Below, piece by piece: positions 53,803 to 62,815 of a stretch of 64,000 nt of DNA (position 1 is its first letter; each line of letters starts with the position of its first letter). Source of the stretch: Pectobacterium sp013449375 (lineage in GTDB: Bacteria > Pseudomonadota > Gammaproteobacteria > Enterobacterales > Enterobacteriaceae); assembly GCF_048593165.1 (NCBI RefSeq), contig NZ_CP184271.1. The stretch is one strand, 5' to 3'. Below the pieces are notes generated by a model. The model had not been told where the DNA came from. It saw only the letters and a list, made by a program, of their open reading frames with translations, and did no database searches. The position numbers were made by a program, and so were the translations under genes.

Positions 53803-55961
53803 GTGCAAAAGCAACCAAGACAGACTCGGATGCCCACTCGCTCGATTACCATACACTCGACTACCATGCGCTGAACGCGATGCTCAACCTCTACGACGCA
53901 GAGGGAAATATCCAGTTCGATATGGATAAGCTCGCGGCACGCCGTTATTTCCTACAGCACGTAAACCAGAACACCGTGTTCTTCCACAACCTGGAAGAAA
54001 AGCTGCGTTATCTGGTGGAAGAAGGCTACTACGAAGCGGAAGTGCTGGATCAATATCAGTTCGATTTCATCAAAAGCCTTTTCCAGCAGGCTTACGCTCA
54101 CAAATTCCGCTTTCAAACCTTCCTGGGTGCGTTCAAATACTACACCGGCTATACGCTGAAAACCTTTGACGGCAAGCGCTATCTGGAGCGCTATGAAGAT
54201 CGCGTCTGCCTCGTGGCATTGACCCTCGCCAAAGGGGACACCGCACTGGCTAGCGCGCTGGTCGATGAAATCATCAGTGGACGCTTCCAGCCCGCGACCC
54301 CCACGTTCCTCAACTGCGGAAAAAAGCAGCGCGGCGAACTGGTTTCCTGCTTCCTGCTGCGCATTGAAGACAATATGGAGTCGATTGGTCGAGCGGTTAA
54401 TTCCGCGCTTCAGCTCTCAAAACGTGGCGGCGGCGTGGCTTTCATGCTCAGTAACATCCGCGAAACCGGTGCGCCGATCAAACGTATCGAAAACCAGTCG
54501 TCTGGCATTATCCCAATCATGAAAATGCTGGAAGATGCCTTCTCCTACGCTAACCAGCTTGGAGCGCGTCAGGGGGCAGGTGCAGTGTACCTGCATGCAC
54601 ATCACCCAGATATTCTGCGTTTTCTGGATACCAAGCGGGAAAATGCCGATGAGAAAATTCGCATCAAGACGCTGTCTTTGGGGGTGGTCATCCCCGATAT
54701 CACGTTCCAGTTGGCGAAAAATAATCAGGTGATGTACCTGTTCTCGCCTTATGACATCGAGCAGGTTTATGGCGTGCCGCTGTCGGAAATTAGCGTCACC
54801 GAGAAATATCACGAGATGGTGAACGACAAGCGCATCCGCAAATCCCAAATTAAGGCGCGCGAATTCTTCCAGATCCTCGCCGAAATCCAGTTCGAGTCCG
54901 GCTATCCCTACATGATGTTTGAGGATACCGTGAATCGCGCAAACCCGATTCACGGCCGCATCAATATGAGTAATCTGTGCTCTGAAATTTTGCAGGTCAA
55001 CGACGCCAGCCTGTACGACGACGATCTTGGCTATCGCCACATTGGCAAGGACATTTCCTGTAACCTCGGCTCGATGAATATTGCCAACGCAATGGCCTCG
55101 CCCGATTTCGGCCAGACGGTTGAAATGGCGATCCGCGCGCTGACTGCCGTTTCCGATATGAGCCACATCCGCTCCGTACCGTCCATTGAGAAAGGCAACG
55201 ACGAGTCACATGCGATTGGCTTAGGCCAGATGAACCTGCACGGCTATCTGGCGAAAGAACGTATCTTTTACGGTACAGAAGAAGCTGTCGATTTCACCAA
55301 TATCTATTTCTACACCGTCGCTTTCCACGCGATTCGGGCATCGAATGCGTTAGCAATGGAGCGAAATCAGCGCTTCTCTGGCTTCGAACACTCCAAATAC
55401 GCCACGGGCGAGTATTTTGATAAATACATTGAACAGCGTTGGGAACCTACAACGGCACGCGCCCGTGAACTGTTTGAACTGGCTGACATCGACATTCCCA
55501 CTCAACAGGACTGGGCAGCGCTGCGCGAATCCGTGATGGCACACGGCATTTATAACCAGAACTTGCAGGCCGTGCCACCGACCGGTTCAATTTCGTATAT
55601 CAACCACTCGACGTCCAGTATTCACCCGATTGTGTCACGCATCGAAATTCGTAAAGAGGGCAAGATCGGCCGCGTCTACTACCCTGCCCCGTATATGAAC
55701 AATGACAATCTGGAGTATTACCAGGATGCCTATGAAATCGGGCCGCAGAAGATTATCGACACCTATTCCGCCGCCACGCAGCACGTCGATCAGGGACTGT
55801 CGCTGACGCTGTTTTTCCGTGATACCGCCACGACGCGTGACATCAATAAAGCGCAGATCTACGCCTGGACCAAAGGCATTAAGACTATTTACTACATTCG
55901 CATACGGCAGATGGCGCTGGAAGGCACCGAAGTTCAGGGCTGTGTGTCCTGTGCGCTATAA
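53781..55961 (+). CDS. nrdE: Class Ib ribonucleotide reductase, alpha subunit NrdE
   Basis: The catalytic subunit reducing ribonucleoside diphosphates to deoxyribonucleotides in aerobic, iron-poor or oxidative conditions. 726 residues (E. coli 714). Active-site features are ATPTFLNCGKKQRGELVSCF with the first redox cysteine, NLCSEI containing the radical-transfer cysteine near residue 400, and the C-terminal GCVSCAL whose cysteine pair is reduced by NrdH. The TTG at 53781 (MATTDHV) agrees with the E. coli NrdE N-terminus. A slightly longer linker with repeated DYHTLDYHALNA is present near residue 22. Confidence 0.97.
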   Translation: MATTDHVSAKATKTDSDAHSLDYHTLDYHALNAMLNLYDAEGNIQFDMDKLAARRYFLQHVNQNTVFFHNLEEKLRYLVEEGYYEAEVLDQYQFDFIKSLFQQAYAHKFRFQTFLGAFKYYTGYTLKTFDGKRYLERYEDRVCLVALTLAKGDTALASALVDEIISGRFQPATPTFLNCGKKQRGELVSCFLLRIEDNMESIGRAVNSALQLSKRGGGVAFMLSNIRETGAPIKRIENQSSGIIPIMKMLEDAFSYANQLGARQGAGAVYLHAHHPDILRFLDTKRENADEKIRIKTLSLGVVIPDITFQLAKNNQVMYLFSPYDIEQVYGVPLSEISVTEKYHEMVNDKRIRKSQIKAREFFQILAEIQFESGYPYMMFEDTVNRANPIHGRINMSNLCSEILQVNDASLYDDDLGYRHIGKDISCNLGSMNIANAMASPDFGQTVEMAIRALTAVSDMSHIRSVPSIEKGNDESHAIGLGQMNLHGYLAKERIFYGTEEAVDFTNIYFYTVAFHAIRASNALAMERNQRFSGFEHSKYATGEYFDKYIEQRWEPTTARARELFELADIDIPTQQDWAALRESVMAHGIYNQNLQAVPPTGSISYINHSTSSIHPIVSRIEIRKEGKIGRVYYPAPYMNNDNLEYYQDAYEIGPQKIIDTYSAATQHVDQGLSLTLFFRDTATTRDINKAQIYAWTKGIKTIYYIRIRQMALEGTEVQGCVSCAL

Positions 55962-55985
55962 GCCATCGCGGAAGGAAATCGAAGC

Positions 55986-56948
55986 ATGACCGCACTCTCT
56001 CGCGTCCAGGCGATTAACTGGAACAAAATTGAAGACGATAAAGATTTGGAAGTCTGGAACCGCCTGACCTCTAACTTCTGGCTACCAGAAAAGGTGCCAC
56101 TGTCGAACGATATTCCGTCCTGGAGTACGTTGAATGCCCGCGAACGTCAGTTGACGATCCGCGTTTTCACTGGTCTTACGCTGCTGGACACCATCCAAAA
56201 TACGCTGGGCGCACCGACGCTCATGCCTGATGCTGTGACACCACATGAAGAAGCCGTGCTGTCTAACATCAGCTTTATGGAAGCGGTGCATGCCCGTTCA
56301 TACAGCTCTATTTTCTCGACGCTGTGTCTGACCAGCGAAGTAGATGATGCCTATCGCTGGAGTGAAGAGAATCCGGCACTACAGAAGAAGTCCGACATTA
56401 TTCTGTCGCACTACCGTAGTGACGATCCGCTGATGAAGAAAGTCGCTAGCGTGTTTCTGGAGTCATTCCTGTTCTATTCTGGATTCTACCTGCCGATGTA
56501 CTGGTCAAGCCGCGCCAAGCTGACCAACACGGCGGATTTGATCCGACTCATCATCCGCGACGAAGCGGTACACGGCTACTATATCGGCTACAAATTCCAA
56601 CGCGGGTTGGCGAAGGTCGATCCCGCTCGTCAGCAACAGGTGAAGAATTTCGCCTACGATCTGCTACAGGATTTGTACGACAATGAGGTGTTGTATACGC
56701 AGGAACTGTATGACGGCGTAGGCTGGACGGAAGATGTGAAAAAATTCCTTCACTACAACGCGAACAAAGCGCTGATGAATCTGGGTTATGAAGCGCTGTT
56801 CCCCGCCAGCATGACGGATGTGAATCCCGCAATTCTTTCGGCGCTATCGCCAAACGCGGATGAGAACCACGATTTCTTCTCTGGCTCCGGCTCATCTTAT
56901 GTCATCGGTAAGGCCGTCAATACCGAAGATGAAGACTGGGACTTCTAA
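55986..56948 (+). CDS. nrdF: Class Ib ribonucleotide reductase, beta subunit NrdF
   Basis: Holds the dimetal-tyrosyl radical cofactor for NrdE. 320 residues. Metal ligands and radical site fall in SNISFMEAVHARSYSSIF (Glu, His and the radical Tyr) and LIIRDEAVHGYYIGY (Glu and His). It begins SRVQAINWNKIEDDKDLEVW, as in E. coli (319). It lies 24 nt after nrdE and closes the operon. Confidence 0.98.
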   Translation: MTALSRVQAINWNKIEDDKDLEVWNRLTSNFWLPEKVPLSNDIPSWSTLNARERQLTIRVFTGLTLLDTIQNTLGAPTLMPDAVTPHEEAVLSNISFMEAVHARSYSSIFSTLCLTSEVDDAYRWSEENPALQKKSDIILSHYRSDDPLMKKVASVFLESFLFYSGFYLPMYWSSRAKLTNTADLIRLIIRDEAVHGYYIGYKFQRGLAKVDPARQQQVKNFAYDLLQDLYDNEVLYTQELYDGVGWTEDVKKFLHYNANKALMNLGYEALFPASMTDVNPAILSALSPNADENHDFFSGSGSSYVIGKAVNTEDEDWDF

Positions 56949-57030
56949 AAAAACGGCCGCTGCTTTTCGGGTGGCCGCATTTTCTACAAACGCGTCTCTA
57001 CAGTCTTTTTTTGATAAACCCAGAAATGAA

Positions 57031-57062
57031 AAAACCCTGAATCATTGCTGATTCAGGGTCTT
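57031..57062. terminator. Terminator of tRNA-Asp, also 3' of nrdF
   Basis: The stem CCCTGAAT / ATTCAGGG with an 8-nt loop is followed on the minus strand by T6, making a good terminator for the leftward tRNA-Asp. On the plus strand it may also end nrdF transcripts. Confidence 0.85.
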
Positions 57063-57070
57063 CATATAAG

Positions 57071-57147
57071 TGGCGGAACGGACGGGGCTCGAACCCGCGA
57101 CCCCCTGCGTGACAGGCAGGTATTCTAACCAACTGAACTACCGCTCC
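57071..57147 (-). tRNA. tRNA-Asp (GTC), downstream of dnaQ
   Basis: A 77-nt minus-strand cloverleaf from GGAGCGGTAGTTCAG to encoded CCA with anticodon GTC in the CTGTCAC loop. It is the positional equivalent of E. coli aspV beside dnaQ. Its Q34 base is the substrate of GluQ (38386). Confidence 0.97.
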
Positions 57148-57317
57148 ACTCGTGCTCATTGAGCGGGATGAATACTAAGATGATGGCACTATTACGTCAA
57201 TGCTTTTTATAACCAACCGTTTCTGTTTGCTTATAATTTCATCTTAGTGATTATTCTCTCACCTGCGATGCGATCGCCCTCGCCGTTTTGCAACATCAGG
57301 GTGGCACTCCGGCGGCA

Positions 57318-58055
57318 TTATTCAGCTCGCCACAGGCAACTACCACCTTTTTTAGCAATCAAATCCAGACGCTGTTCATGCGCTAATAGCTCTGCCTCAT
57401 CAGCGTAAAGCACCTTTAACGCCGATTGAGGACGGACAATTCTCTGGATTGTTTCGGTATCTTCGTTCTTCTGCTGCGTTTCTCCTTCCATCGAGAAAGT
57501 CAGAGACGTTTGGCCACCGGTCATCGCCAGATAAACTTCAGCCAGAATCTCGGCATCGAGCAATGCGCCGTGCAGCGTACGCTTGCTGTTATCTATCTGA
57601 TAGCGATCGCAGAGCGCATCCAAACTGTTACGCTTCCCGGGAAAGATCTTCCGCGCCATAAACAGGCTATCGGTAATCTTACAGAACGTCTCAGTCTTGG
57701 GGAGATTCCGGTTCAGTAACCGAAATTCGTAATCCATAAAGCCGATATCAAACGTCGCGTTATGAATGACCAGCTCCGCGCCACGGATAAAATCGAGAAA
57801 ATCATCCACGATGTCCGCATACGTCGGTTTGTCAGCAAGAAACTCATCGCTGATACCGTGTACGTTATACGCTTCGGGATCGACTAAACGATCGGGTTTG
57901 ATATAGACGTGAAAATGGCGGCCAGTCAGGCGGCGGTTAATCACTTCGACCGCACCGATCTCGATAATTTTATGCCCTTCGTAGTGAACGCCCAGCATAT
58001 TCATACCGGTGGTTTCTGTATCCAGGACGATTTGTCGCGTAATTTCAGTGCTCAT
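57318..58055 (-). CDS. dnaQ: DNA polymerase III epsilon subunit (proofreading exonuclease)
   Basis: The 3'-5' exonuclease of the replicative polymerase core. 245 residues (E. coli 243). DEDDh motifs: IVLDTETTGMN (Exo I) near residue 9, IHNATFDIGFMDYEF (Exo II) near 97, and LHGALLDAEILAEVYL (Exo III) near 163. The C-terminal segment binding the alpha subunit follows a Q-linker (TQQKNEDTET). It is divergent from rnhA with a 55-nt gap, as in E. coli. Confidence 0.98.
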   Translation of the reverse strand: MSTEITRQIVLDTETTGMNMLGVHYEGHKIIEIGAVEVINRRLTGRHFHVYIKPDRLVDPEAYNVHGISDEFLADKPTYADIVDDFLDFIRGAELVIHNATFDIGFMDYEFRLLNRNLPKTETFCKITDSLFMARKIFPGKRNSLDALCDRYQIDNSKRTLHGALLDAEILAEVYLAMTGGQTSLTFSMEGETQQKNEDTETIQRIVRPQSALKVLYADEAELLAHEQRLDLIAKKGGSCLWRAE

Positions 58056-58110
58056 CGTTTTCGTTTATGTCAGACTTGCCGTTTTTACCATAAGGGAGAG
58101 TCTACCAGAG

Positions 58111-58575
58111 ATGCGCAAACAGGTAGAAATTTTCACCGACGGATCGTGCCTCGGTAATCCCGGCCCCGGCGGTTATGGCGCCCTGCTGCGCTACAAGCAG
58201 CACGAAAAACCGTTAAGTGCAGGCTATCGTCTTACGACGAATAACAGAATGGAGTTGATGGCCGCTATTGCAGCGCTTGAAACGCTGACGACCGAGTGTG
58301 ATGTGGTACTCTGCACTGATAGCCAATATGTTCGTCAAGGGATCACCAGTTGGATTCATAACTGGAAAAAGCGAGGTTGGAAAACCGCCGACAAAAAACA
58401 GGTCAAAAACGTCGACCTTTGGCAAAGGCTGGATACCGCGATTCAACGCCATTCCGTACGCTGGGAATGGGTAAAAGGACACGCAGGGCACCCTGAAAAT
58501 GAGCGCTGTGATGAACTCGCTCGCGCCGCCGCAAGTGCGCCAACGCTTGATGACACGGGTTATCAGGCTGAGTAA
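58111..58575 (+). CDS. rnhA: Ribonuclease HI
   Basis: Cleaves the RNA of RNA-DNA hybrids. 154 residues from the ATG at 58111, equal in length to E. coli (155). Catalytic residues are Asp in IFTDGSCLGNPGPGG, Glu in NNRMELMAAI, Asp in LCTDSQYV, and Asp in ENERCDELARAAA. The ORF to 58009 overlaps dnaQ and is not conserved. GGGAGAG upstream supports the start. Confidence 0.98.
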   Translation: MRKQVEIFTDGSCLGNPGPGGYGALLRYKQHEKPLSAGYRLTTNNRMELMAAIAALETLTTECDVVLCTDSQYVRQGITSWIHNWKKRGWKTADKKQVKNVDLWQRLDTAIQRHSVRWEWVKGHAGHPENERCDELARAAASAPTLDDTGYQAE

Positions 58576-58594
58576 ATCACCGTAGGCGTCCACC

Positions 58595-59305
58595 TCATCT
58601 CCGATATATCTTTGTTGCGCCCACCGTGCGGCGCACAGATGCTTTACGCAACCGTGTCCTCATCGGCGTAAACGTCAGTGGAATCGTGCGCTTTCGGGCA
58701 ATAATCAGCGTCAAGCACCCTAGTATCGGAATATGTTTATTCAGCTTCCCTTTATTTCTTCGCCATGGCGTAACATGAAAATGCGTCTGATGAATAACCT
58801 CATAGTTCAAGAGCCCCAGCCAGTCCGTGATACGCATTTGAGTAAACATGCGGCTGCAATAGGGATGCTTTCTATTGAGTCTGGGGATCAGTTTACCCAG
58901 GCCAACCAGACTGATCGGATTAAACGTGCTCAGGATTAACCAACCATCGTCGACCAAAACACGATCAACTTCGCGCAAAACACGATGCGGATCAGATGAA
59001 TAAGATAGTGTTTGAGCGAGCAGACAGGCATCGATCGACTTTTCAGAGAAAGGTAATTGATGAGCATCAGCCACGACCTGAAGATTATCACCGAGTGGTG
59101 CCACGTTAACCTGATGCGCAATCGCGCACTCCGTGATGTGGATTTCCGCACTCAGCGCCCCGACCTTGATAAGATGGAAGCCAAAGAGTTTTGGCCACCA
59201 TGGCAATAAAGCTAACTCCAGCGACTCGCGATAAAACTGCCCGCAGGTGATATCATCCCATGAATCAGGTGCAACAATGGTCTGAGGGATTTGTGCCGAT
59301 TTCAT
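58595..59305 (-). CDS. yafS: SAM-dependent methyltransferase YafS
   Basis: A class I methyltransferase of 236 residues with unknown substrate. It begins IPQTIVAPDSWDDITCGQFY. The SAM-fold features are divergent motif I around HQVNVAPLGDNLQVVADAHQ and the UbiE/Methyltransf_11-like LPFSEKSIDACLLAQTLSYS, with HRVLREVDRVLVDDGWLILS near residue 115. It sits between rnhA and gloB exactly as E. coli yafS does, convergent with rnhA. Confidence 0.9.
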   Translation of the reverse strand: MKSAQIPQTIVAPDSWDDITCGQFYRESLELALLPWWPKLFGFHLIKVGALSAEIHITECAIAHQVNVAPLGDNLQVVADAHQLPFSEKSIDACLLAQTLSYSSDPHRVLREVDRVLVDDGWLILSTFNPISLVGLGKLIPRLNRKHPYCSRMFTQMRITDWLGLLNYEVIHQTHFHVTPWRRNKGKLNKHIPILGCLTLIIARKRTIPLTFTPMRTRLRKASVRRTVGATKIYRR

Positions 59306-59348
59306 CTTCTGTTCTTGTCCTCAGGCTACTCGCAAAAAGAGGTGATGA

Positions 59349-60104
59349 ATGAATCTTATCAGTATCCCCGCACTTCAGGACAACTACATTTGGCTATTGA
59401 GCAATAAAGAAAACCACTGCGTAATCGTCGATCCTGGTGAAGCGCCCCCAGTGCTTAAAGCGCTCGATCAACATGCACTTTTTCCTGAAGCCATCTTACT
59501 CACTCACCACCATAACGACCATGTAGGGGGCGTCAGTGAACTCCTCAGGCGTTACCCTAATCTTCCTGTTTTTGGCCCAAAAGAAACCGCTAAATGTGGC
59601 ACAACCTGCCTGGTTGAGGAAGGAAATACCGTCTCTTTGTTAAATTCGGAATTTTCTGTAATTGAGGTTCCAGGACACACATCTGGTCATATTGCCTACT
59701 ATAATGTGCCATTTTTGTTCTGTGGCGATACACTATTTTCAGCGGGATGCGGTCGTGTTTTTGAAGGCACACCGAGACAAATGTATGAATCAATTCAGAA
59801 AATAGCAGCTTTTCCTGATGACACGGTAGTGTGCTGTGCGCATGAATACACGCTATCAAACTTAAGGTTTTCTAATACTATATGGCCTGAAGATCAGAGT
59901 ATTGAAGCTTATCTCCATGAAATCAGTCAGATACGAGAAAAATTGCAGTCTAGCTTACCAACAACATTAGGACTGGAGAGAAGAATCAACCTATTTCTTC
60001 GCTGCCATGAATTTGATTTAAAAAGAAAATTATCAAAAGAACCTGAAAATATAGAGAATTGGCAAGTTTTTGAGATGCTACGCAGCAAGAAAGACTACTT
60101 CTGA
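59349..60104 (+). CDS. gloB: Hydroxyacylglutathione hydrolase (glyoxalase II)
   Basis: A metallo-beta-lactamase-fold enzyme that hydrolyses S-lactoylglutathione in methylglyoxal detoxification. 251 residues, as in E. coli. The metal-binding motif THHHNDHVGG is near residue 53, the bridging Asp in FCGDTLFSAGCGR near 125, and the substrate-binding AHEYTLSNLRF near 164. The 3' half is visibly more AT-rich than the flanking genes. It is divergent from yafS. Confidence 0.97.
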   Translation: MNLISIPALQDNYIWLLSNKENHCVIVDPGEAPPVLKALDQHALFPEAILLTHHHNDHVGGVSELLRRYPNLPVFGPKETAKCGTTCLVEEGNTVSLLNSEFSVIEVPGHTSGHIAYYNVPFLFCGDTLFSAGCGRVFEGTPRQMYESIQKIAAFPDDTVVCCAHEYTLSNLRFSNTIWPEDQSIEAYLHEISQIREKLQSSLPTTLGLERRINLFLRCHEFDLKRKLSKEPENIENWQVFEMLRSKKDYF

Positions 60105-60175
60105 AGGTTTAGGTTGTGCTATTCCTCTAATCAAAGTATCCTTGCTCGTCTTTTAAGCAAACTATTGACCAACAT

Positions 60176-61549
60176 ATGAAGGCTAAAGCGATAATCATCG
60201 CCTCAGTCTTGCTGTCGGGTTGTCAGGTTTCACCATATGACACCTCGCAACCCAAGCAGCATGCACAGAGTTTGTCTTCGGCAAGTCAAAGTGAAGCAGG
60301 AAAGTACACAGATGGTCGAGAGGCCTCAGCGCGATGGTTAGATGACGATAGCCTTGTGCAACGAGATCTGTGGAACTTCATTGGCGACGAGCTGAAGATG
60401 GAGGTTCCGGATAACGCCCGGATCCGCGAGCAAAAAACGCGTTATTTGAAAAATAAGAGCTATCTCCACGATGTAACATTACGGGCAGAGCCGTACATGT
60501 ACTGGATAGTCGAGCAGATTAAGCAACGTAAAATGCCGATGGAACTGGTACTGCTACCCATAGTGGAGAGCGCTTTTGATCCAAGTGCCACATCATCCGC
60601 CAATGCCGCTGGGCTATGGCAGATTATCCCTGGTACTGGACGTAATTATGGTTTGAAACAGAACCAGTGGTACGACGGACGTCGCGACGTGATTGCGTCT
60701 ACGACGGCTGCGCTGGATATGATGCAGCGGCTCAACACCATGTTTGATGGCGATTGGTTATTAACCGTTGCTGCTTATAACAGTGGTGAAGGTCGTGTCA
60801 TGCAGGCCATGAAAGCGAATAAAGCGAAAGGGAAATCAACCAACTTCTGGGCGCTGGCGTTACCGCGTGAAACGTCAATTTACGTTCCTAAGATGCTGGC
60901 CTTGAGCGATATTCTGAAAAACAGTAAGAAGTACGGCGTGAGTCTGCCGCAACCCAATGAAAGCCGCGCATTAGCAAAGGTTGAGTTGGGACAGCAGATA
61001 GAATTGACACAAGCCGCAGAGATGGCCGGTCTGTCGCTGAATAAGCTGAAGAGCTATAACTCAGGCTATAAACGTAATGTTACCGCACCCAATGGGCCAC
61101 ATTACATTATGGTTCCTAAAGCTCACGTTGAGCAGTTGAAAGATTCACTGGCTGATGGTGACATCGCAGCGATTCAACCAACACGCTTGGCACAAACACA
61201 GGCAACGCCAGCATCACAGCAGTATAAGGTACGTTCAGGTGATACCTTATCGGCAATTGCGGCACGGCTTAATGTCAGCACAAAAGATTTGCAGAGCTGG
61301 AACAATCTGCGTAGTGCTGGTGCGCTCAAGGTTGGTCAGACCCTGCAAGTTGCTAAAGCGTCAGGCAATAGCAGCTCTATCACCTATCAAGTTCGGAAAG
61401 GTGATTCGTTGGCAAGCATTGCTAAACGCCATGGTGTAAATATCGCTGATGTGATGCGCTGGAATACGGTTATCAACAAGAATGCCAACATCCAGCCAGG
61501 TGATCGTCTGACGCTTTATGTGAGCAGCAATATAAAGCCTGATTCTTAA
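60176..61549 (+). CDS. mltD: Membrane-bound lytic murein transglycosylase D
   Basis: An outer-membrane lipoprotein that cleaves peptidoglycan glycan strands. 457 residues. The lipobox LSGC at residues 13-16 ends the signal peptide. The SLT domain has the catalytic Glu in VESAFDPSATSSANAAGLWQ near residue 125 and AAYNSGEGRV. Two C-terminal LysM modules follow (YKVRSGDTLSAIAARL near 350, YQVRKGDSLASIAKRH near 403). It sits next to gloB, as in E. coli, and ends at a strong terminator. Confidence 0.97.
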   Translation: MKAKAIIIASVLLSGCQVSPYDTSQPKQHAQSLSSASQSEAGKYTDGREASARWLDDDSLVQRDLWNFIGDELKMEVPDNARIREQKTRYLKNKSYLHDVTLRAEPYMYWIVEQIKQRKMPMELVLLPIVESAFDPSATSSANAAGLWQIIPGTGRNYGLKQNQWYDGRRDVIASTTAALDMMQRLNTMFDGDWLLTVAAYNSGEGRVMQAMKANKAKGKSTNFWALALPRETSIYVPKMLALSDILKNSKKYGVSLPQPNESRALAKVELGQQIELTQAAEMAGLSLNKLKSYNSGYKRNVTAPNGPHYIMVPKAHVEQLKDSLADGDIAAIQPTRLAQTQATPASQQYKVRSGDTLSAIAARLNVSTKDLQSWNNLRSAGALKVGQTLQVAKASGNSSSITYQVRKGDSLASIAKRHGVNIADVMRWNTVINKNANIQPGDRLTLYVSSNIKPDS

Positions 61550-61574
61550 CGTCATATCTGAATCAGTAACAAGA

Positions 61575-61611
61575 AACAGCCTTCCTATAAATGTAGAGGG
61601 CTGTTTTTTTT
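61575..61611. terminator. Terminator between convergent mltD and yafD
   Basis: The ACAGCC / GGCTGT stem with flanking T8 (plus side) and an AAGAAA run on the other side lies 25 nt after mltD. It probably serves both convergent genes. Confidence 0.85.
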
Positions 61612-61618
61612 ATGGCGA

Positions 61619-62407
61619 TTAAACCAAGCTAAATTCGACGAGCAGTGGGTTGTGATCTGAAGCTTGGGTCACCAAGACGGAAGACTGGTTTACGACCAGT
61701 TCACGATAAAAGACGAAATCTAGCGGTCGACCAAACGCCTTGCGCCGCTGGTCATCAACGAAAGATACTTCCTGTAACCCCATCCTTGCCGCAAATCGGT
61801 TAAGTGCGTTAATACGCTGCTGACTCCACGCATTAAAATCTCCAGCCATAATAGCCGGCCCTTGATGATGGGCGAGTTGTTCCCCAATTGCAGCTAACTG
61901 CTTGGTATACACCTCAACACCAAAACTAAAGTTAACCGCATGGATATTGATAACCATCAGTTTCTGCCCATTCTGAAGCGCATAGACCGTCACCAGAGAG
62001 GACTTGGCCAAACGCAGCAAAGGCTCTCTTTCACGTAAAGGACAGCAATACACCGGCTGAGCCGCTGACAACGTCATCACACCAGATGGATGTTGTGGAA
62101 GAATAATCGCAGGCACTTGATCGGCGGAAAGGTAGTTACTGGTTGCAAAACGGATGAGATCTGGTGTACTTTGCGCCTCCTGCAACAGAACTAGTTGAGT
62201 ATCCTTACCGAAATTTTGTAGGACAGAAAGCCAATTCGTTCGTTGTTGCTTGAAAATATTCCACACCATTACGCGTAAAATATCGCCCTCCAGCAACAAT
62301 GAGCCTGTCGGTAGAGCTTGCCCCAGATAATGCATTTCCCGAGGAGGAAAGATACGTTCAACCGGTTGGCCGGCAACATACCTCATTGCATAGGTTTTTT
62401 TCCGCAC
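61619..62407 (-). CDS. yafD: Endonuclease/exonuclease/phosphatase family protein YafD
   Basis: A 262-residue EEP-fold protein. Conserved features are VWNIFKQQRTNWLSVLQNFG, the metal-binding Glu in LVLLQEAQST near residue 75, IMAGDFNAWSQQRI near 186, and the terminal catalytic ASDHNPLLVEF. The N-terminus MRKKTYAMRYVAGQPVERI is nearly identical to E. coli YafD. The biochemical role is not established. It keeps its E. coli place between mltD and the rrnH-side tRNA-Asp. Confidence 0.92.
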   Translation of the reverse strand: MRKKTYAMRYVAGQPVERIFPPREMHYLGQALPTGSLLLEGDILRVMVWNIFKQQRTNWLSVLQNFGKDTQLVLLQEAQSTPDLIRFATSNYLSADQVPAIILPQHPSGVMTLSAAQPVYCCPLREREPLLRLAKSSLVTVYALQNGQKLMVINIHAVNFSFGVEVYTKQLAAIGEQLAHHQGPAIMAGDFNAWSQQRINALNRFAARMGLQEVSFVDDQRRKAFGRPLDFVFYRELVVNQSSVLVTQASDHNPLLVEFSLV

Positions 62408-62590
62408 ACCTTACCCACTATCAATTTCAATGCACTAAATACCCTATCAAAAAAGAGCTCTCTTCTGTTATAAGAATTTTATCGCAGACTTGCAATGTAC
62501 GATCGGTGATAGGGAAGGAAAAAATAATGGGCAAAACAGAAAGTAGAGGAAGATAGGAATCCATATAAAAATGCGAATGCCAAGATATGT

Positions 62591-62622
62591 AAAAAGCCCT
62601 AAGCGTTAACTTAGGGCTTTTT
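62591..62622 (-). terminator. Terminator of the 5S rRNA/tRNA-Asp transcript
   Basis: On the minus strand AAAGCCCTAAG / CTTAGGGCTTTTTA is a perfect 9-10-bp stem with a T5 tail, 11 nt after the tRNA-Asp 3' end. It is the expected end of an rRNA operon. Confidence 0.9.
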
Positions 62623-62632
62623 ACATAATAAG

Positions 62633-62709
62633 TGGCGGAACGGACGGGGCTCGAACCCGCGACCCCCTGCGTGACAGGCAGGTATTCTAACCAACTGAAC
62701 TACCGCTCC
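62633..62709 (-). tRNA. tRNA-Asp (GTC), distal tRNA of an rRNA operon
   Basis: Identical to the copy at 57071-57147 (77 nt, anticodon GTC, encoded CCA). It lies 50 nt downstream of the 5S rRNA 3' end, like aspU behind E. coli rrnH. Confidence 0.97.
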
Positions 62710-62759
62710 ACCGAATTTCTCTATAACCACCGGATTACCCCGGCTTACTGCTTAATTTG

Positions 62760-62815
62760 ATGCCTGGCAGTTCCCTACTCTCACATGGGGAAGCCCCACA
62801 CTACCATCGGCGCTA
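62760..62815 (-). rRNA. rrf: 5S rRNA, 3'-terminal 56 nt only
   Basis: On the minus strand the sequence AGCGCCGATGGTAGTGTGGG...GAACTGCCAGGCAT matches the last 56 nt of enterobacterial 5S rRNA. Similarity stops abruptly at 62815/62816, where a vgrG reading frame begins on the other strand. The first ~64 nt of the 5S gene and the 23S gene expected beyond it are absent. Confidence 0.92.

Noticed and set aside
57071..62709. Genomic island bounded by the two identical tRNA-Asp genes
   Set aside because: The enclosed genes (dnaQ, rnhA, yafS, gloB, mltD, yafD) are the conserved E. coli order between aspV and aspU; no integrase or foreign gene is present.
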